Source: JAVBSC01 sp031547305 (GTDB lineage Bacteria; Desulfobacterota; Desulfovibrionia; Desulfovibrionales; Desulfovibrionaceae). Taken from it: a stretch of DNA of 64,000 bases. How positions within the stretch are numbered: the first letter of the stretch is position 1; every line of letters starts with the position of its first letter. Both the position numbers and the translations under genes were made by a program. This document shows positions 44,357 through 52,902 of this stretch, piece by piece. The DNA lies in the NCBI GenBank assembly GCA_031547305.1, contig JAVBSC010000007.1, forward strand, positions 12,154 to 76,153, written 5' to 3'. The notes below the pieces were generated by a model. The model had not been told where the DNA came from. It searched no databases and saw nothing but the letters and a program-made list of their open reading frames with translations.

Positions 44357-44626
44357 GTGGTACTGGACGTGCAGGAAAAACGCGCCATTATGGAGGCGCA
44401 TGCCAAACACGCCGGCGATACCGGATCCCCGGAAGTGCAGATTGCGCTCTTGACCGCGCGCATCACCTACCTTACGGACCATTTCAAGTCCCATAAAAAG
44501 GACTTCCACTCCCGCCAGGGATTGCTCAAGCTGGTCGGCAAACGCCGCAACCTGCTCAACTACCTGCGGAAAACCGAAGTTCAGCGCTACCGCGAAATCG
44601 TGGAAAAACTGAACCTGCGCAAGTAA
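44357..44626 (+). CDS. rpsO: 30S ribosomal protein S15
   Basis: 89-aa primary 16S-binding protein. Its sequence contains [26 protein letters not shown]-like [16 protein letters not shown] and [18 protein letters not shown], all conserved. The start is GTG 44357 with AAGGAG 7 bases upstream. Downstream a 14-bp perfect hairpin separates it from pnp, the arrangement in which RNase III processing and PNPase autoregulation occur in E. coli. Confidence 0.96.
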   Translation: MVLDVQEKRAIMEAHAKHAGDTGSPEVQIALLTARITYLTDHFKSHKKDFHSRQGLLKLVGKRRNLLNYLRKTEVQRYREIVEKLNLRK

Positions 44627-44632
44627 TCCGAT

Positions 44633-44663
44633 ACGAACGGGGAGGCAGAGCCTCCCCGTTCGT
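44633..44663 (+). promoter_or_regulatory. rpsO-pnp intercistronic hairpin
   Basis: Perfect 14-bp stem ACGAACGGGGAGGC / GCCTCCCCGTTCGT with a 3-base loop directly after rpsO. No U-run follows, so it is more likely an RNase processing site or 3' stabiliser for rpsO mRNA. Further short hairpins precede pnp (44690-44745). Confidence 0.6.
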
Positions 44664-44757
44664 TAACCTTATAACAAGCAGTCGAAAGGGGGGTCCGGGA
44701 AAAGGATCCCGAAAGGGGTATTTTACCCGGAGTCCCCTTCGCGAAGGTAAAAGAATC

Positions 44758-46983
44758 ATGGGTATTTTTTCTGAAACAAGAGTCAGCGCCATTGTCGGCG
44801 GCAAAGAGATCATTCTGGAGACCGGGCGTCTGGCCAACCAGGCGGACGGCGCCGTATGGATGCAGTGCGGCGGCACAGTGGTGCTGGTAACGGCCTGCTC
44901 CCAGCCCTTGGATTTTGACAAGGGCTTTTTTCCGTTAACGGTTGAGTACACCGAAAAGATGTACGCGGCCGGCCGCGTTCCCGGCAACTTCTTCCGCCGG
45001 GAAATCGGCCGTCCCTCCGAGCGGGAGACGCTGGTTTCCCGGCTCATCGACCGGCCCATCCGTCCGCTGTTCACCAAAACCTTCAAGGACGAAGTCCAGG
45101 TTCTGGCCAACGTCATTTCCTCCGACCAGGAAAATGAATCCGACGTGCTGGCCCTGACCGGCGCTTCCGCCGCTCTGGGCCTGTCCTCCATTCCCTTTGC
45201 CGGCCCGGTGGCCGGAGCCATGGTGGGCCGTATTAACGGCGAATTTGTGCTCAACCCGACCATTTCCGAAATGGAAAAAAGCGACATCCGCTTTGTTTTT
45301 GCCGCTTCCAAAGACGCGGTGGTCATGGTGGAAGGCGAAGCGGCCATGGTTCCGGAAAGCGTGGTGGCCGAAGCCCTGGCCTGGGGCCACAAAGAAATCC
45401 AGCCCCTGCTGGCCGCCCAGGAAAAACTGATCGCCCTGGCCGGCAAAACCAAGCAGGCCGTCCAGCCCAGCCCGGATTTCAGCGATTTGGAGCGCCGCAT
45501 CGCGGAACTGGCCTCTGACGACATTGCCAAGGCCATGAGCATTCCGGCCAAGATGGAGCGCAAAGACGCCCGCAAGGCGGTCAAGGAAAAAGTCAAAGCC
45601 GCCATGACCGCTGAAGGCAGCCCATACAAGGACGACGCGGCCGCCCTGGCCATGGTCGGCGACATCATAGGCGATCTGGAGAAAAAGCTGGTCCGCCGCC
45701 GCATCAAGGAAGAAGGCCGGCGTATTGACGGACGGGATCTGGTGACCGTGCGCCCCATCCTGATTGAAACCGGCGTGTTGCCCAGGGCGCACGGCTCGGT
45801 TATTTTCGCCAGGGGCGAGACAAAATCCCTGGTGGTGGCCACCCTTGGCGCCAGCACGGACAGCATGCGCACCGACTCCCTGACCGGCGACGTGACCAAA
45901 CGCTTTATGCTGCACTACAACTTCCCGCCCTTCAGCGTTGGCGAAGTCAAGCCAGTGCGCGTTTCCCGCCGTGAAATCGGCCACGGCGCCCTGGCGGAAA
46001 AAGCCGTCAAAGCCGTGCTGCCCACAGAGGCGGAATTCCCCTTCACCTTGCGCGTGGTGGCGGAAACCATGGAGTCCAACGGTTCCTCCAGCATGGCGGC
46101 AGTGTGCGGCGGCACGCTCTCCCTTATGGATGCCGGCGTGAACATCAAAGCCCCGGTGGCCGGCGTGGCCATGGGGCTGATCAAGGAAGACGACTCCTAC
46201 CTGGTGCTCACGGACATTCTGGGCGATGAAGACGCCCTGGGCGATATGGACTTCAAAATCGCCGGCACGGCCGACGGCATCACCGCAGTCCAGATGGACA
46301 TCAAGATCACCGGCATTTCCACGGAAGTCATGGCCAGGGCCATGGAACAGGCCAAGCAGGCCCGTCTGCACATCCTGGGCGAAATGGCCAAGGCCCTCAA
46401 AGCCCCGCGCGCCGAATTGTCCGAATACGCGCCCCAGCACTGCGTGGTGGAAGTCAACCCGGACGTAATCCGCCTGATCATCGGACCGGGCGGCAAGAAC
46501 ATCAAGCAGATCACCTCGGAAACCGGCGCATCCGTGGACATTGACGACTCCGGCGCGGTGGCCATTTTCGCCCCCACCCTGGAAGCCATGGAAAAAGCCA
46601 AGGAAATGGTCCTGTACCACGATCAGCGCGCTGAACTGGGCAAAAACTACGTGGGCAAGGTGCGCAAAATTCTGGAAATCGGCGCCATTGTGGAAATCCT
46701 GCCCAACCTGGAAGCCCTGGTGCATATCTCCCAGCTCGATACCGGACGCGTGGCCCAGGTTACGGACGTGACCGAACTGGGCGCGGAAATGACCGTAAAA
46801 GTCATCGAAATAAACGGCGACCGTATCCGCGCTTCCCGCAAAGCCGTGATTCTGGAAGAACAGGGCACCCCGTGGAACCCGGAAGACACCGCCCGCCCCA
46901 CCGGCCCGCGCCCGGATCGCGGTGACCGCGGCGGCCGTGGCGATCGCGGCGATCGTGGCCGCCGGGACAGAGACAGACGCTAA
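44758..46983 (+). CDS. pnp: polyribonucleotide nucleotidyltransferase (PNPase)
   Basis: 741-aa phosphorolytic 3'-5' exoribonuclease, core of the RNA degradosome. Two RNase PH domains (about 10-225 with FFPLTVEYTEKMYAAGRVPGNF and RLIDRPIRPLF, and 315-545 with ARGETKSLVVATLG, SSMAAVCGGTLSLMDAGV) flank an alpha-helical domain. A KH domain (IIGPGGKNIKQITSETGASVDI) and an S1 domain (YVGKVRKILEIGAIVEIL) follow. The end is a short Arg/Gly/Asp-rich tail (RGDRGGRGDRGDRG) that probably contacts RNA. Confidence 0.96.
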   Translation: MGIFSETRVSAIVGGKEIILETGRLANQADGAVWMQCGGTVVLVTACSQPLDFDKGFFPLTVEYTEKMYAAGRVPGNFFRREIGRPSERETLVSRLIDRPIRPLFTKTFKDEVQVLANVISSDQENESDVLALTGASAALGLSSIPFAGPVAGAMVGRINGEFVLNPTISEMEKSDIRFVFAASKDAVVMVEGEAAMVPESVVAEALAWGHKEIQPLLAAQEKLIALAGKTKQAVQPSPDFSDLERRIAELASDDIAKAMSIPAKMERKDARKAVKEKVKAAMTAEGSPYKDDAAALAMVGDIIGDLEKKLVRRRIKEEGRRIDGRDLVTVRPILIETGVLPRAHGSVIFARGETKSLVVATLGASTDSMRTDSLTGDVTKRFMLHYNFPPFSVGEVKPVRVSRREIGHGALAEKAVKAVLPTEAEFPFTLRVVAETMESNGSSSMAAVCGGTLSLMDAGVNIKAPVAGVAMGLIKEDDSYLVLTDILGDEDALGDMDFKIAGTADGITAVQMDIKITGISTEVMARAMEQAKQARLHILGEMAKALKAPRAELSEYAPQHCVVEVNPDVIRLIIGPGGKNIKQITSETGASVDIDDSGAVAIFAPTLEAMEKAKEMVLYHDQRAELGKNYVGKVRKILEIGAIVEILPNLEALVHISQLDTGRVAQVTDVTELGAEMTVKVIEINGDRIRASRKAVILEEQGTPWNPEDTARPTGPRPDRGDRGGRGDRGDRGRRDRDRR

Positions 46984-46988
46984 ACGAT

Positions 46989-47009
46989 TTGGGGGATTCC
47001 GTCCCCCAA
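46989..47009 (+). terminator. hairpin after pnp
   Basis: TTGGGGGA-TTCCG-TCCCCCAA perfect 8-bp stem just past the pnp stop, followed by a second GC-rich hairpin (47013-47023). No clean T-run. Confidence 0.4.
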
Positions 47010-47087
47010 GTTCCCCGCCGGGGGAGCGCGCTTGGATTTTGTCCTCCTTCGCTTCAATCAGGATGGACGGCCACTGCGCCAGCATTA

Positions 47088-47126
47088 AATCCGGCCCTGC
47101 CGCGCAAAACGCGACAGGGCCGGATT
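47088..47126. terminator. convergent hairpin between pnp and the enoyl-CoA hydratase
   Basis: AATCCGGCCCTG pairs with CAGGGCCGGATT and continues through CGCG/CGCG across a mismatch, loop CAAAA. It lies at the junction of two convergent genes and may serve both. Confidence 0.55.
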
Positions 47127-47130
47127 CCCG

Positions 47131-47892
47131 CTATTTTGCTTTTTCCAGAAAAGCCCGCATACGCTTTTTTTGTTCTTCTGTGCTGAAGCATAATCCAAAG
47201 GCCTGGGCCTCCAGTTCCTGACCAGCCCGCAGATGGGATTCCAGGCCACGCCGAAGGCAATGTTTAATCTGCCGGATCGCATGGCGGGAATGCCCGGCGA
47301 TTTTTTTCGCTATTTCCATAGCTTTGGGAAGCAGGTGTTCAGGCGGGCAAAGCATATCCACCAGCCCCCAATCCAGAGCGATTTTCGCGTCGATGATTTC
47401 GCCGGAATACAACATGTAGGCCGCCCTCCCCCGGCTGATCAGACGCGGCAGGCGCTGAGTGCCGCCAAAGCCCGGCGTGACTCCAAGGCCCGGTTCAGGC
47501 TGCCCGAATTTGGCTTTTTCCGAAGCCAGGCGGAAGTCGCAGGCCATGGCCAGCTCGTTGCCGCCGCCCAGAGCGAAACCGTTGACAGCCGCAATGACCG
47601 GCTGTGGCATAGCCTCCAGGCGGTCAAAAACGCGTTGCCCAAACCTGGCCCAGTCCAGAGCCCGCGCCGGGGCGAGATTTTGCATTTCACTTATATCCGC
47701 GCCTGCCGCAAAAGAACGCTCCCCCGCGCCGGTGACGACTATAACCGCCACCGCTTCATCTTTTTCCAATTCGCGCAGGCACTCCGCAAGTGCGCCCAAT
47801 AGTTCCCCGTTCAAGGCATTCAAAACCTCGGGCCGATTAAGGCGGATAATGGCCGTCGCGTCTTTTTTTTCCAGCAGCAATGTGTTCCACAT
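47131..47892 (-). CDS. enoyl-CoA hydratase/isomerase (crotonase) family protein
   Basis: 253-aa crotonase. The oxyanion-hole segment SFAAGADISEM, the second GFALGGGNELAMACDFRLAS and EPGLGVTPGFGGTQRLPRL, holding the catalytic glutamates, are intact, so hydration of short enoyl-CoA (crotonyl-CoA type) is likely. GGAGGTGAAAGGAT precedes the ATG. No acyl-CoA dehydrogenase or thiolase is adjacent, so the pathway is unclear; fatty acid or amino acid degradation are options. Confidence 0.88.
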   Translation of the reverse strand: MWNTLLLEKKDATAIIRLNRPEVLNALNGELLGALAECLRELEKDEAVAVIVVTGAGERSFAAGADISEMQNLAPARALDWARFGQRVFDRLEAMPQPVIAAVNGFALGGGNELAMACDFRLASEKAKFGQPEPGLGVTPGFGGTQRLPRLISRGRAAYMLYSGEIIDAKIALDWGLVDMLCPPEHLLPKAMEIAKKIAGHSRHAIRQIKHCLRRGLESHLRAGQELEAQAFGLCFSTEEQKKRMRAFLEKAK

Positions 47893-48086
47893 ATCCTTTC
47901 ACCTCCGGAGCATTTTGCGCTTGAGGCCGGTACTGATAAAACGCGCATCCGCCTTATCGTTTCCTCCCGGCTCAGGGCCGTGAGCGCGGCATTCTTACAG
48001 CTGTTCACCCAGCCATCGTTTCGCTTTCCGGTTGGCGCGGTCCCGGTTACACCTATTCAAGGCGGAGTGAACAACCTGTCGGAACA

Positions 48087-48962
48087 TTACATCTGGTTGC
48101 CTGAAGTGGACAGGCGCGCTTCCAAACGGCGGCCCGCAAAAGATATGACCAGGCAAATGAGCAGGTAGCAGACGGTCACGCCCAGCCAGACTTCGCCGGC
48201 CAGGCCGCTGGAGTTTATGAATTCCATGCCCTGGAAGGTCAGTTCCTGCATGGAGATGACGGCCAGGATGGCGGAGTCTTTGACCAGGGAGGCCAATTGG
48301 CCGGAGAGCGGCGGCAGGATGAAGCGCAGGGCCTGGGGCAGGATGATCCGGAACAGGCAGCCCGCCCGGCCAAAGCCAAGGGACTGTGCCGCTTCCCACT
48401 GCCCTTTGGGCACGCAGGCTATGCCGGCGCGCACGATTTCGCCCACGTAGGCGCCTTCGTACAGACTGAGGGTGAGGACGGCGGAGAAAAACACCGGCAT
48501 GCGCGAAGCGGACGGGAACAGCCATTCCCCGCCCGGCAGGTTTTCCACCCAGCCCCAGGGGATATGCCCGGCCACGCGGATGGAAAAAAAGAAGTGGATG
48601 ATAAAGACCAGGACCAGTGGAGGCATATTACGCAAAACCGCCACCAGGCAGGCCCCGAGCATGCGCGGCAAATGCTCCAGACTGGAGCGCAGCAACCCAA
48701 TGCACAGCCCGATGGCCCCGGCTATCCACAAGGTCCAGAAGCAGATCCGGAAGGTGTTGATCAGCCCGATCCCCAGAGGTCCGGGCACAAGAGCGCCGTC
48801 CTCCAGGCGAAAAAAGGCCCGGATGAGCGCGCTGAAATCCCAGGAGCGGGCATACCCCGGCCCGCCCCGGAACCACAGGAACAGCAACAGCAGGATCAGG
48901 CCGGCCAGGGCCAGCCCGTCCAAACCGCGCCGGATTTTCGGATCAATAACCAGTCCGCGCAT
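48087..48962 (-). CDS. polar amino acid ABC transporter permease
   Basis: 291-aa inner-membrane permease of the His/Glu/Gln/Arg family (HisM-type). About six membrane segments; the EAA loop reads EAAQSLGFGRAGCLFRIILPQALRFILPPL, and LRNMPPLVLVFII and LYEGAYVGEIVRAG are typical. An insert of about 30 residues after the third helix (WVENLPGGEWLFPSASRM) is unusual in length. It is 5 bases downstream of the binding-protein gene. Confidence 0.88.
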   Translation of the reverse strand: MRGLVIDPKIRRGLDGLALAGLILLLLFLWFRGGPGYARSWDFSALIRAFFRLEDGALVPGPLGIGLINTFRICFWTLWIAGAIGLCIGLLRSSLEHLPRMLGACLVAVLRNMPPLVLVFIIHFFFSIRVAGHIPWGWVENLPGGEWLFPSASRMPVFFSAVLTLSLYEGAYVGEIVRAGIACVPKGQWEAAQSLGFGRAGCLFRIILPQALRFILPPLSGQLASLVKDSAILAVISMQELTFQGMEFINSSGLAGEVWLGVTVCYLLICLVISFAGRRLEARLSTSGNQM

Positions 48963-48967
48963 GCCGC

Positions 48968-49768
48968 CTACTTAAGCTTGCTTTCCCAATCCAGGCTTTC
49001 AAACCAGTAGTGGCGGCGCTCTTTGAGCCAGCCGTCCGCTTCCGCTTTAGCAATCCAGTCGTTCAGCGCCTTCAGGGACTCCGCGTCGCCCTTGCGCAGG
49101 GCCATGCCCACAGGGTCCTTGCCCAAAGGCTCCTTAAGCGGCCGGAAAAACACGTCCGGGTGCTTCAGGGCCTGAAAGGCCGGCAGCGGCGCGCTGGAGA
49201 TAAAGGCCCAGGCCCGGCCGCTCAAAGCTTCTTGAATAGCTTGGTTTTCCTCGTCAAAAAAGCGCAGTTCCGCCTTGGGCATGTATTTTTCCACAGCCGC
49301 CTTGGCCGCCCCGCCTGACCTTATGCTCAGGACTATCCCCGGTTTGTTGAAGTCTCCGGCCGTGGTAAAGCCGGCGGCCTTCTGCTTGTTCGCCACCAGG
49401 TCCATGATCGCGTAGTCGTACGGAATGGTGAAGTCCACTTTCTCGCTACGCTCCGGGGTTATGCTCATGCCCCCGATAATCACGTCAAACTGCGAGGTCA
49501 GCAAAGCCGGAATGATCCCGGACCACTTGGTGGGCATAAGCTCCAGCCTTAGCCCCAGATCCTTGGCCAGGCGCGTGGCCACGTCCACCTCAAATCCGAT
49601 GAAGTTCCCGTCCTTGTCCTGCATGGCCCAGGGCACAAAGGTGGAAAAGCCCACCCGCAAAGTCCCCCGCTTCTTGGCCGCCTCGATCATGCTCTCCCCG
49701 GCGGCCCAGGACATTCCGCAACTGAGCAGAAAAACCGCTCCCGCAACAAACGCCAGCAGCTTTTTCAT
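48968..49768 (-). CDS. periplasmic amino acid-binding protein (SBP family 3)
   Basis: 266-aa extracellular solute-binding protein. ATG 49768 gives a signal peptide (MKKLLAFVAGAVFLLSCGMSWAAG is about 24 residues, split here: MKKLLAFVAGAVFLL then SCGMSWAAG); a 16-codon upstream extension is disfavoured. The family 3 signature GFSTFVPWAMQDKDGNFIGFEVDV is followed by IGGMSITPERSEKVDFTIPY. The cysteine in LLSCG could also mark a lipobox. The ligand is probably a polar amino acid; which one cannot be read. It lies between two permease genes. Confidence 0.87.
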   Translation of the reverse strand: MKKLLAFVAGAVFLLSCGMSWAAGESMIEAAKKRGTLRVGFSTFVPWAMQDKDGNFIGFEVDVATRLAKDLGLRLELMPTKWSGIIPALLTSQFDVIIGGMSITPERSEKVDFTIPYDYAIMDLVANKQKAAGFTTAGDFNKPGIVLSIRSGGAAKAAVEKYMPKAELRFFDEENQAIQEALSGRAWAFISSAPLPAFQALKHPDVFFRPLKEPLGKDPVGMALRKGDAESLKALNDWIAKAEADGWLKERRHYWFESLDWESKLK

Positions 49769-49821
49769 CGTATCGTTCCTTAATATAGAGGTTGAAGCCA
49801 TCGTTATCCCCATCAAAATAT

Positions 49822-50670
49822 TTAATGTCTACCCACCTTGGCAAAACCGCGCGACAAGCGGTTTTGCAGCAGCATGGCCAGGCCGGAGAGCAGCAAGGCG
49901 AAAATAAGGTAGATTGCCGCCACCGGCAACCATATTTCAAAGCTGAGGAAGGTGTCGGAGACTGCCAGCCCGGCGCGCTGGGTCAGTTCGCTGACCGCGA
50001 TGATGCTGGCCAGGGAGCTGTCCTTGAGCAGGGAGACGCTCTGGCTGAGCAGCGGCGGCATGCTGTGGCGCAGGGCCTGGGGCAGAACCACGTTGCCGAA
50101 GACCGCTCCGCCGGGCAACCCCAGGCTGTAGGCGGCTTCCCATTGGCCTTCGGGCACGGCCAACACTCCGGCCCGGAACACTTCCGACATGTAGGCGCCT
50201 TCAAAAAGACCGAGCACCAGAATGGCGATGCCTTCGGCGGAAAAGCCCCAGGAGACGGGAGCCAGGGCGTAAACAGCCAGAAGCTGGACCATAAGCGGGG
50301 TGTTGCGCACGGTTTCCACATAGGCGAGACACAGAGACTTAAGCAAACGGCCGCCGGCCAGGCGCAGCACGGCGGTAATAATCCCGGCGCTGAGGGCCAC
50401 GATTAAGGCCAGGGTGCTGATGCGCAGGGTGGCGACCAGACCTTCGCGCAGCAGGGGGCCGGGGCTGATGCCGGAATCTGTGACGGCAAAAAAGAAGGGC
50501 CAGGCTTTTTCCCACTGCCAATTGTAGCCGCTTTGCACGGCCCCGTGCGCGAAAAAAGCCGCCAGGCCGGCCAGAATCAGGGCGCAGGCGACGGCCCCGC
50601 GGGATCGGGCGATCAAAAGGCGACGCTTGGCCTTGCGCTCATGGATCAGACTCAGGGGAATTTCCGGCAT
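49822..50670 (-). CDS. polar amino acid ABC transporter permease
   Basis: 282-aa HisQ/HisM-type permease. N-terminal cytoplasmic region with KAKRRLLIARSRG, then about five to six helices; the EAA loop is EAAYSLGLPGGAVFGNVVLPQALRHSMPPL. First gene of the minus-strand cluster permease-SBP-permease. No ATP-binding subunit is present in the window, so it must be shared or encoded elsewhere. Confidence 0.88.
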   Translation of the reverse strand: MPEIPLSLIHERKAKRRLLIARSRGAVACALILAGLAAFFAHGAVQSGYNWQWEKAWPFFFAVTDSGISPGPLLREGLVATLRISTLALIVALSAGIITAVLRLAGGRLLKSLCLAYVETVRNTPLMVQLLAVYALAPVSWGFSAEGIAILVLGLFEGAYMSEVFRAGVLAVPEGQWEAAYSLGLPGGAVFGNVVLPQALRHSMPPLLSQSVSLLKDSSLASIIAVSELTQRAGLAVSDTFLSFEIWLPVAAIYLIFALLLSGLAMLLQNRLSRGFAKVGRH

Positions 50671-50776
50671 GACTGGCTAATAGTAACGAATAAATACCTG
50701 CGAGCAAGTTTTTTTTGCGTGCGAATTTTTTGATCGCCTGGGCCGGCCTCGCCATTCTGACTGGGCTCTCGTCCGC

Positions 50777-50890
50777 ATTTTTCGGACATATGTAAAAAAA
50801 ACGACTAATTCAATCACCCCACCCGGGAACGCATGTAAGAAAAGCGACAAATTTAGTCGGATTTTTCCGGACATACATAAAAAAACCAGT
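50777..50890. repeat. degenerate direct repeats in AT-rich intergenic DNA
   Basis: TTTTTCGGACATATGTAAAAAAA and TTTTTCCGGACATACATAAAAAAA-type units (from about 50777 and 50864) recur with a weaker third unit (about 50829-50850, CGCATGTAAGAAAAGCGACAA). They lie in the 393-base gap before the first sorting-signal protein. No gene is evident in 50671-50968. Confidence 0.5.
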
Positions 50891-50968
50891 TTGGCCAGTT
50901 TTTCCAGAACACGCCCGCCATCCCGCTTTTAAAACAAAATAGCGCATATTGGACAAAAAATATTTTTT

Positions 50969-50984
50969 TGGCATGAAACTTGAT
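50969..50984 (+). promoter_or_regulatory. sigma-54-like promoter of the first PEP-CTERM-like gene
   Basis: TGGCATGAAACTTGAT matches TGGCAY-N5-TTGC except that the invariant C of the -12 element is A. The distance from GG to the start codon (about 94 bases) is close to that of the better site before the paralogue. Confidence 0.45.
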
Positions 50985-51063
50985 ACCATACATGGCGAAT
51001 CTGATTTTAGCGGATCTGGCAATAACGTATAATCTTCATTTTAACGATTTTCTGGAGAGGACC

Positions 51064-51837
51064 ATGTTTCGTAAAAACGCTCTGCGCATCCTGTTCGTGT
51101 TCATGTTCGTCTGCCTTGTGCCTGCCAGCTTTGCCCAGGCCTACAAATACACCCCGGATCTGCCGGACGGCTCGCCGTGGAAAGACTATAAGTGGCAGCA
51201 GAGTTTTAATCAGGTGGACAAATACGTGTCTTCAGGCGTGATCGTGAACACCGAGACCGGCTACGCTTACGAACTTATCCAGACCACGGCCATGCACGTG
51301 CCCGCCCTGCTGGAACATGCCGCCACCCGCACCTGGGATTACCAGGGCCAGACTTTGCAGGGCCAGCTCGCCACCGCGAACACCAAGGAAACTTACGATT
51401 GGATCGTGGGCATGTTCAACAACAAAGCCAAGAACGCCCAGTCTTACGATCAGCGCTGGGACATGTCCCGCTCGGACATCAAGGGCGATACCGCTTTTGC
51501 CGCCTCCCAGACCTGGTATCTGTATGAAATCCTGATTGGCGGCTACCGCGATCTGGCCACCAACACTAAGCAGTGGGAATCCGGCGCGGCCTGGGGCTTT
51601 GAAGCTCCAGGCGCCTGGGGAGGCAATTTCCAGGAAATGTTCGACAATGGCAACCCCACGAGAAACTGGCTGATGTTCATGAACGGCAGTCAGTGGGGTT
51701 GGGCCGACGAATCCTGCCTGACCGGCTATCTGATTGAATACAAGCTGCCTTCCGCCACCCCGATTCCGGCCGCCCTGCCCCTGCTGGGCACCGGTCTGGC
51801 CGGCCTGATCGCTCTGAAACGCAGAAACAAGGCTTAA
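51064..51837 (+). CDS. exported protein with VPLPA/PEP-CTERM-like sorting tail (paralogue 1)
   Basis: 257 aa. ATG 51064 with GGAGAGG upstream opens a signal peptide (MFRKNALRILFVFMFVCLVP... cleaved after FAQA). The mature protein (YKYTPDLPDGSPW onward) is aromatic and rich in Trp/Tyr, with no domain I recognise. The C-terminus TPIPAALPLLGTGLAGLIAL plus KRRNKA is a PEP-CTERM/VPLPA-type tripartite tail: Pro motif, hydrophobic helix, basic end. Such tails are substrates of exosortase-type transpeptidases, none of which is in the window. A near-identical tail is found in the next gene. Probably a surface or extracellular matrix protein. Confidence 0.8.
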   Translation: MFRKNALRILFVFMFVCLVPASFAQAYKYTPDLPDGSPWKDYKWQQSFNQVDKYVSSGVIVNTETGYAYELIQTTAMHVPALLEHAATRTWDYQGQTLQGQLATANTKETYDWIVGMFNNKAKNAQSYDQRWDMSRSDIKGDTAFAASQTWYLYEILIGGYRDLATNTKQWESGAAWGFEAPGAWGGNFQEMFDNGNPTRNWLMFMNGSQWGWADESCLTGYLIEYKLPSATPIPAALPLLGTGLAGLIALKRRNKA

Positions 51838-51857
51838 TCATAAAAACAGGCTTGAGC

Positions 51858-51900
51858 AAAAGAATCCCCGTTCTCCCACAGGAAGAGCGGGGATTCTTTT
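51858..51900 (+). terminator. intrinsic terminator after paralogue 1
   Basis: 13-bp stem AAAAGAATCCCCG / CGGGGATTCTTTT with a 17-base loop; the 3' arm ends in TTTT. Symmetric enough to act in both directions. Confidence 0.75.
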
Positions 51901-51981
51901 GGTACTCCGGACCGACCTGGCGCCGGACAACCGCCTGGCGCAGGCGCTTCAGCCCCCCGCGCATTCAGATGAGCATAGCTT

Positions 51982-51998
51982 TGGCCTGTATTTTGCAT
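51982..51998 (+). promoter_or_regulatory. sigma-54 promoter of the second PEP-CTERM-like gene
   Basis: TGGCCTGTATTTTGCAT (51982-51998) has GG and GC exactly ten bases apart with TTGCA at -12. The predicted start is near 52008, leaving a leader of about 75 bases. sigma-54 control of PEP-CTERM genes is known in exosortase systems (PrsK/PrsR). Confidence 0.65.
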
Positions 51999-52083
51999 TA
52001 TATTTTATACAGGTTATCGTTCAGTCCATTTTTATCGGACAGCCGCAACTGGCCATAGTAAAAATACACCTTGGGGGGAAACC

Positions 52084-52827
52084 ATGTTAAAGAACGCTCT
52101 GAAAATACTGTTCGTGGTCATTTGCCTTATGCCGGCCACGTTTGCCCAGGCTTACAAGTATGTTCCGAATCTGCCGGATGGTTCCCCCTGGGTCGACTAC
52201 AAGTGGAAAAGTTTCAACTCCGTGGATAAATACTTGTCCTCCGGCGTGATCATCAACGAACAGACCGGTTACGCTTACGAGCTTATCCGCACCACGGCCA
52301 TGCACGTGCCCGCCCTGCTGGAGCATTCCGCCACCCGCACCTGGGATTACCAGGGCCAGACCCTCCAGGGTCAGCTTGTCACCGTTAACACCAAAGCGAC
52401 TTACGACTGGCTCGAATCCCAATTTTACTCCCACAGCGCCAACGCCAAGGCCAAGAACGCACTGCCATACGACCAGCGTTGGGACTTGTCCCGCTCGGAC
52501 ATCAAGGGCGACACCGCTTTTGCCACTGTGAAGACCTGGACCCTGGCTGAAATACTCACGGGCGGTTACTATAAGGACGGCCAGAAGCAGTGGGAATCCG
52601 GCGCCGCCTGGGGATTTGATTACGACAGCAGTCTTGTTCCCACCTCGGGCCTGAACAACTGGCTGTATTTTTATGAAAAGGCTTGGCGCTGGGGAACGGA
52701 AAGCTGCCTGGCCGGCTACATAGTGGAATACAAGCTGCCTTCCGCCACCCCGATTCCGGCCGCCCTGCCCCTGCTGGGCACCGGCCTGGCCGGCCTGATC
52801 GCCCTGAAGCGCAGAAACAAGGCTTAA
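52084..52827 (+). CDS. exported protein with VPLPA/PEP-CTERM-like sorting tail (paralogue 2)
   Basis: 247-aa tandem paralogue of the preceding gene: shared blocks include TTAMHVPALLEH, TRTWDYQGQTLQGQL, YDQRWD-SRSDIKGDTAFA and KQWESGAAWGF. The signal peptide ends ATFAQA. The sorting tail is identical at protein level to paralogue 1 and the DNA there differs at only a few third positions, suggesting recent duplication or gene conversion, while the middles have diverged with small indels. A GGGGGG ribosome site precedes the ATG. Own sigma-54-like promoter and own terminator. Confidence 0.8.
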   Translation: MLKNALKILFVVICLMPATFAQAYKYVPNLPDGSPWVDYKWKSFNSVDKYLSSGVIINEQTGYAYELIRTTAMHVPALLEHSATRTWDYQGQTLQGQLVTVNTKATYDWLESQFYSHSANAKAKNALPYDQRWDLSRSDIKGDTAFATVKTWTLAEILTGGYYKDGQKQWESGAAWGFDYDSSLVPTSGLNNWLYFYEKAWRWGTESCLAGYIVEYKLPSATPIPAALPLLGTGLAGLIALKRRNKA

Positions 52828-52845
52828 TTACAAAGGGCAATCCGC

Positions 52846-52888
52846 AAAGGAAATCCCCGGCTTTTAAAAAGAGTCGGGGATTTCCTTT
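52846..52888 (+). terminator. intrinsic terminator after paralogue 2
   Basis: 14-bp stem AAAGGAAATCCCCG / CGGGGATTTCCTTT with a 15-base loop. Same design as the terminator after paralogue 1, consistent with duplication of the whole unit. Confidence 0.75.
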
Positions 52889-52902
52889 AAGTTTGATGAC
52901 AA

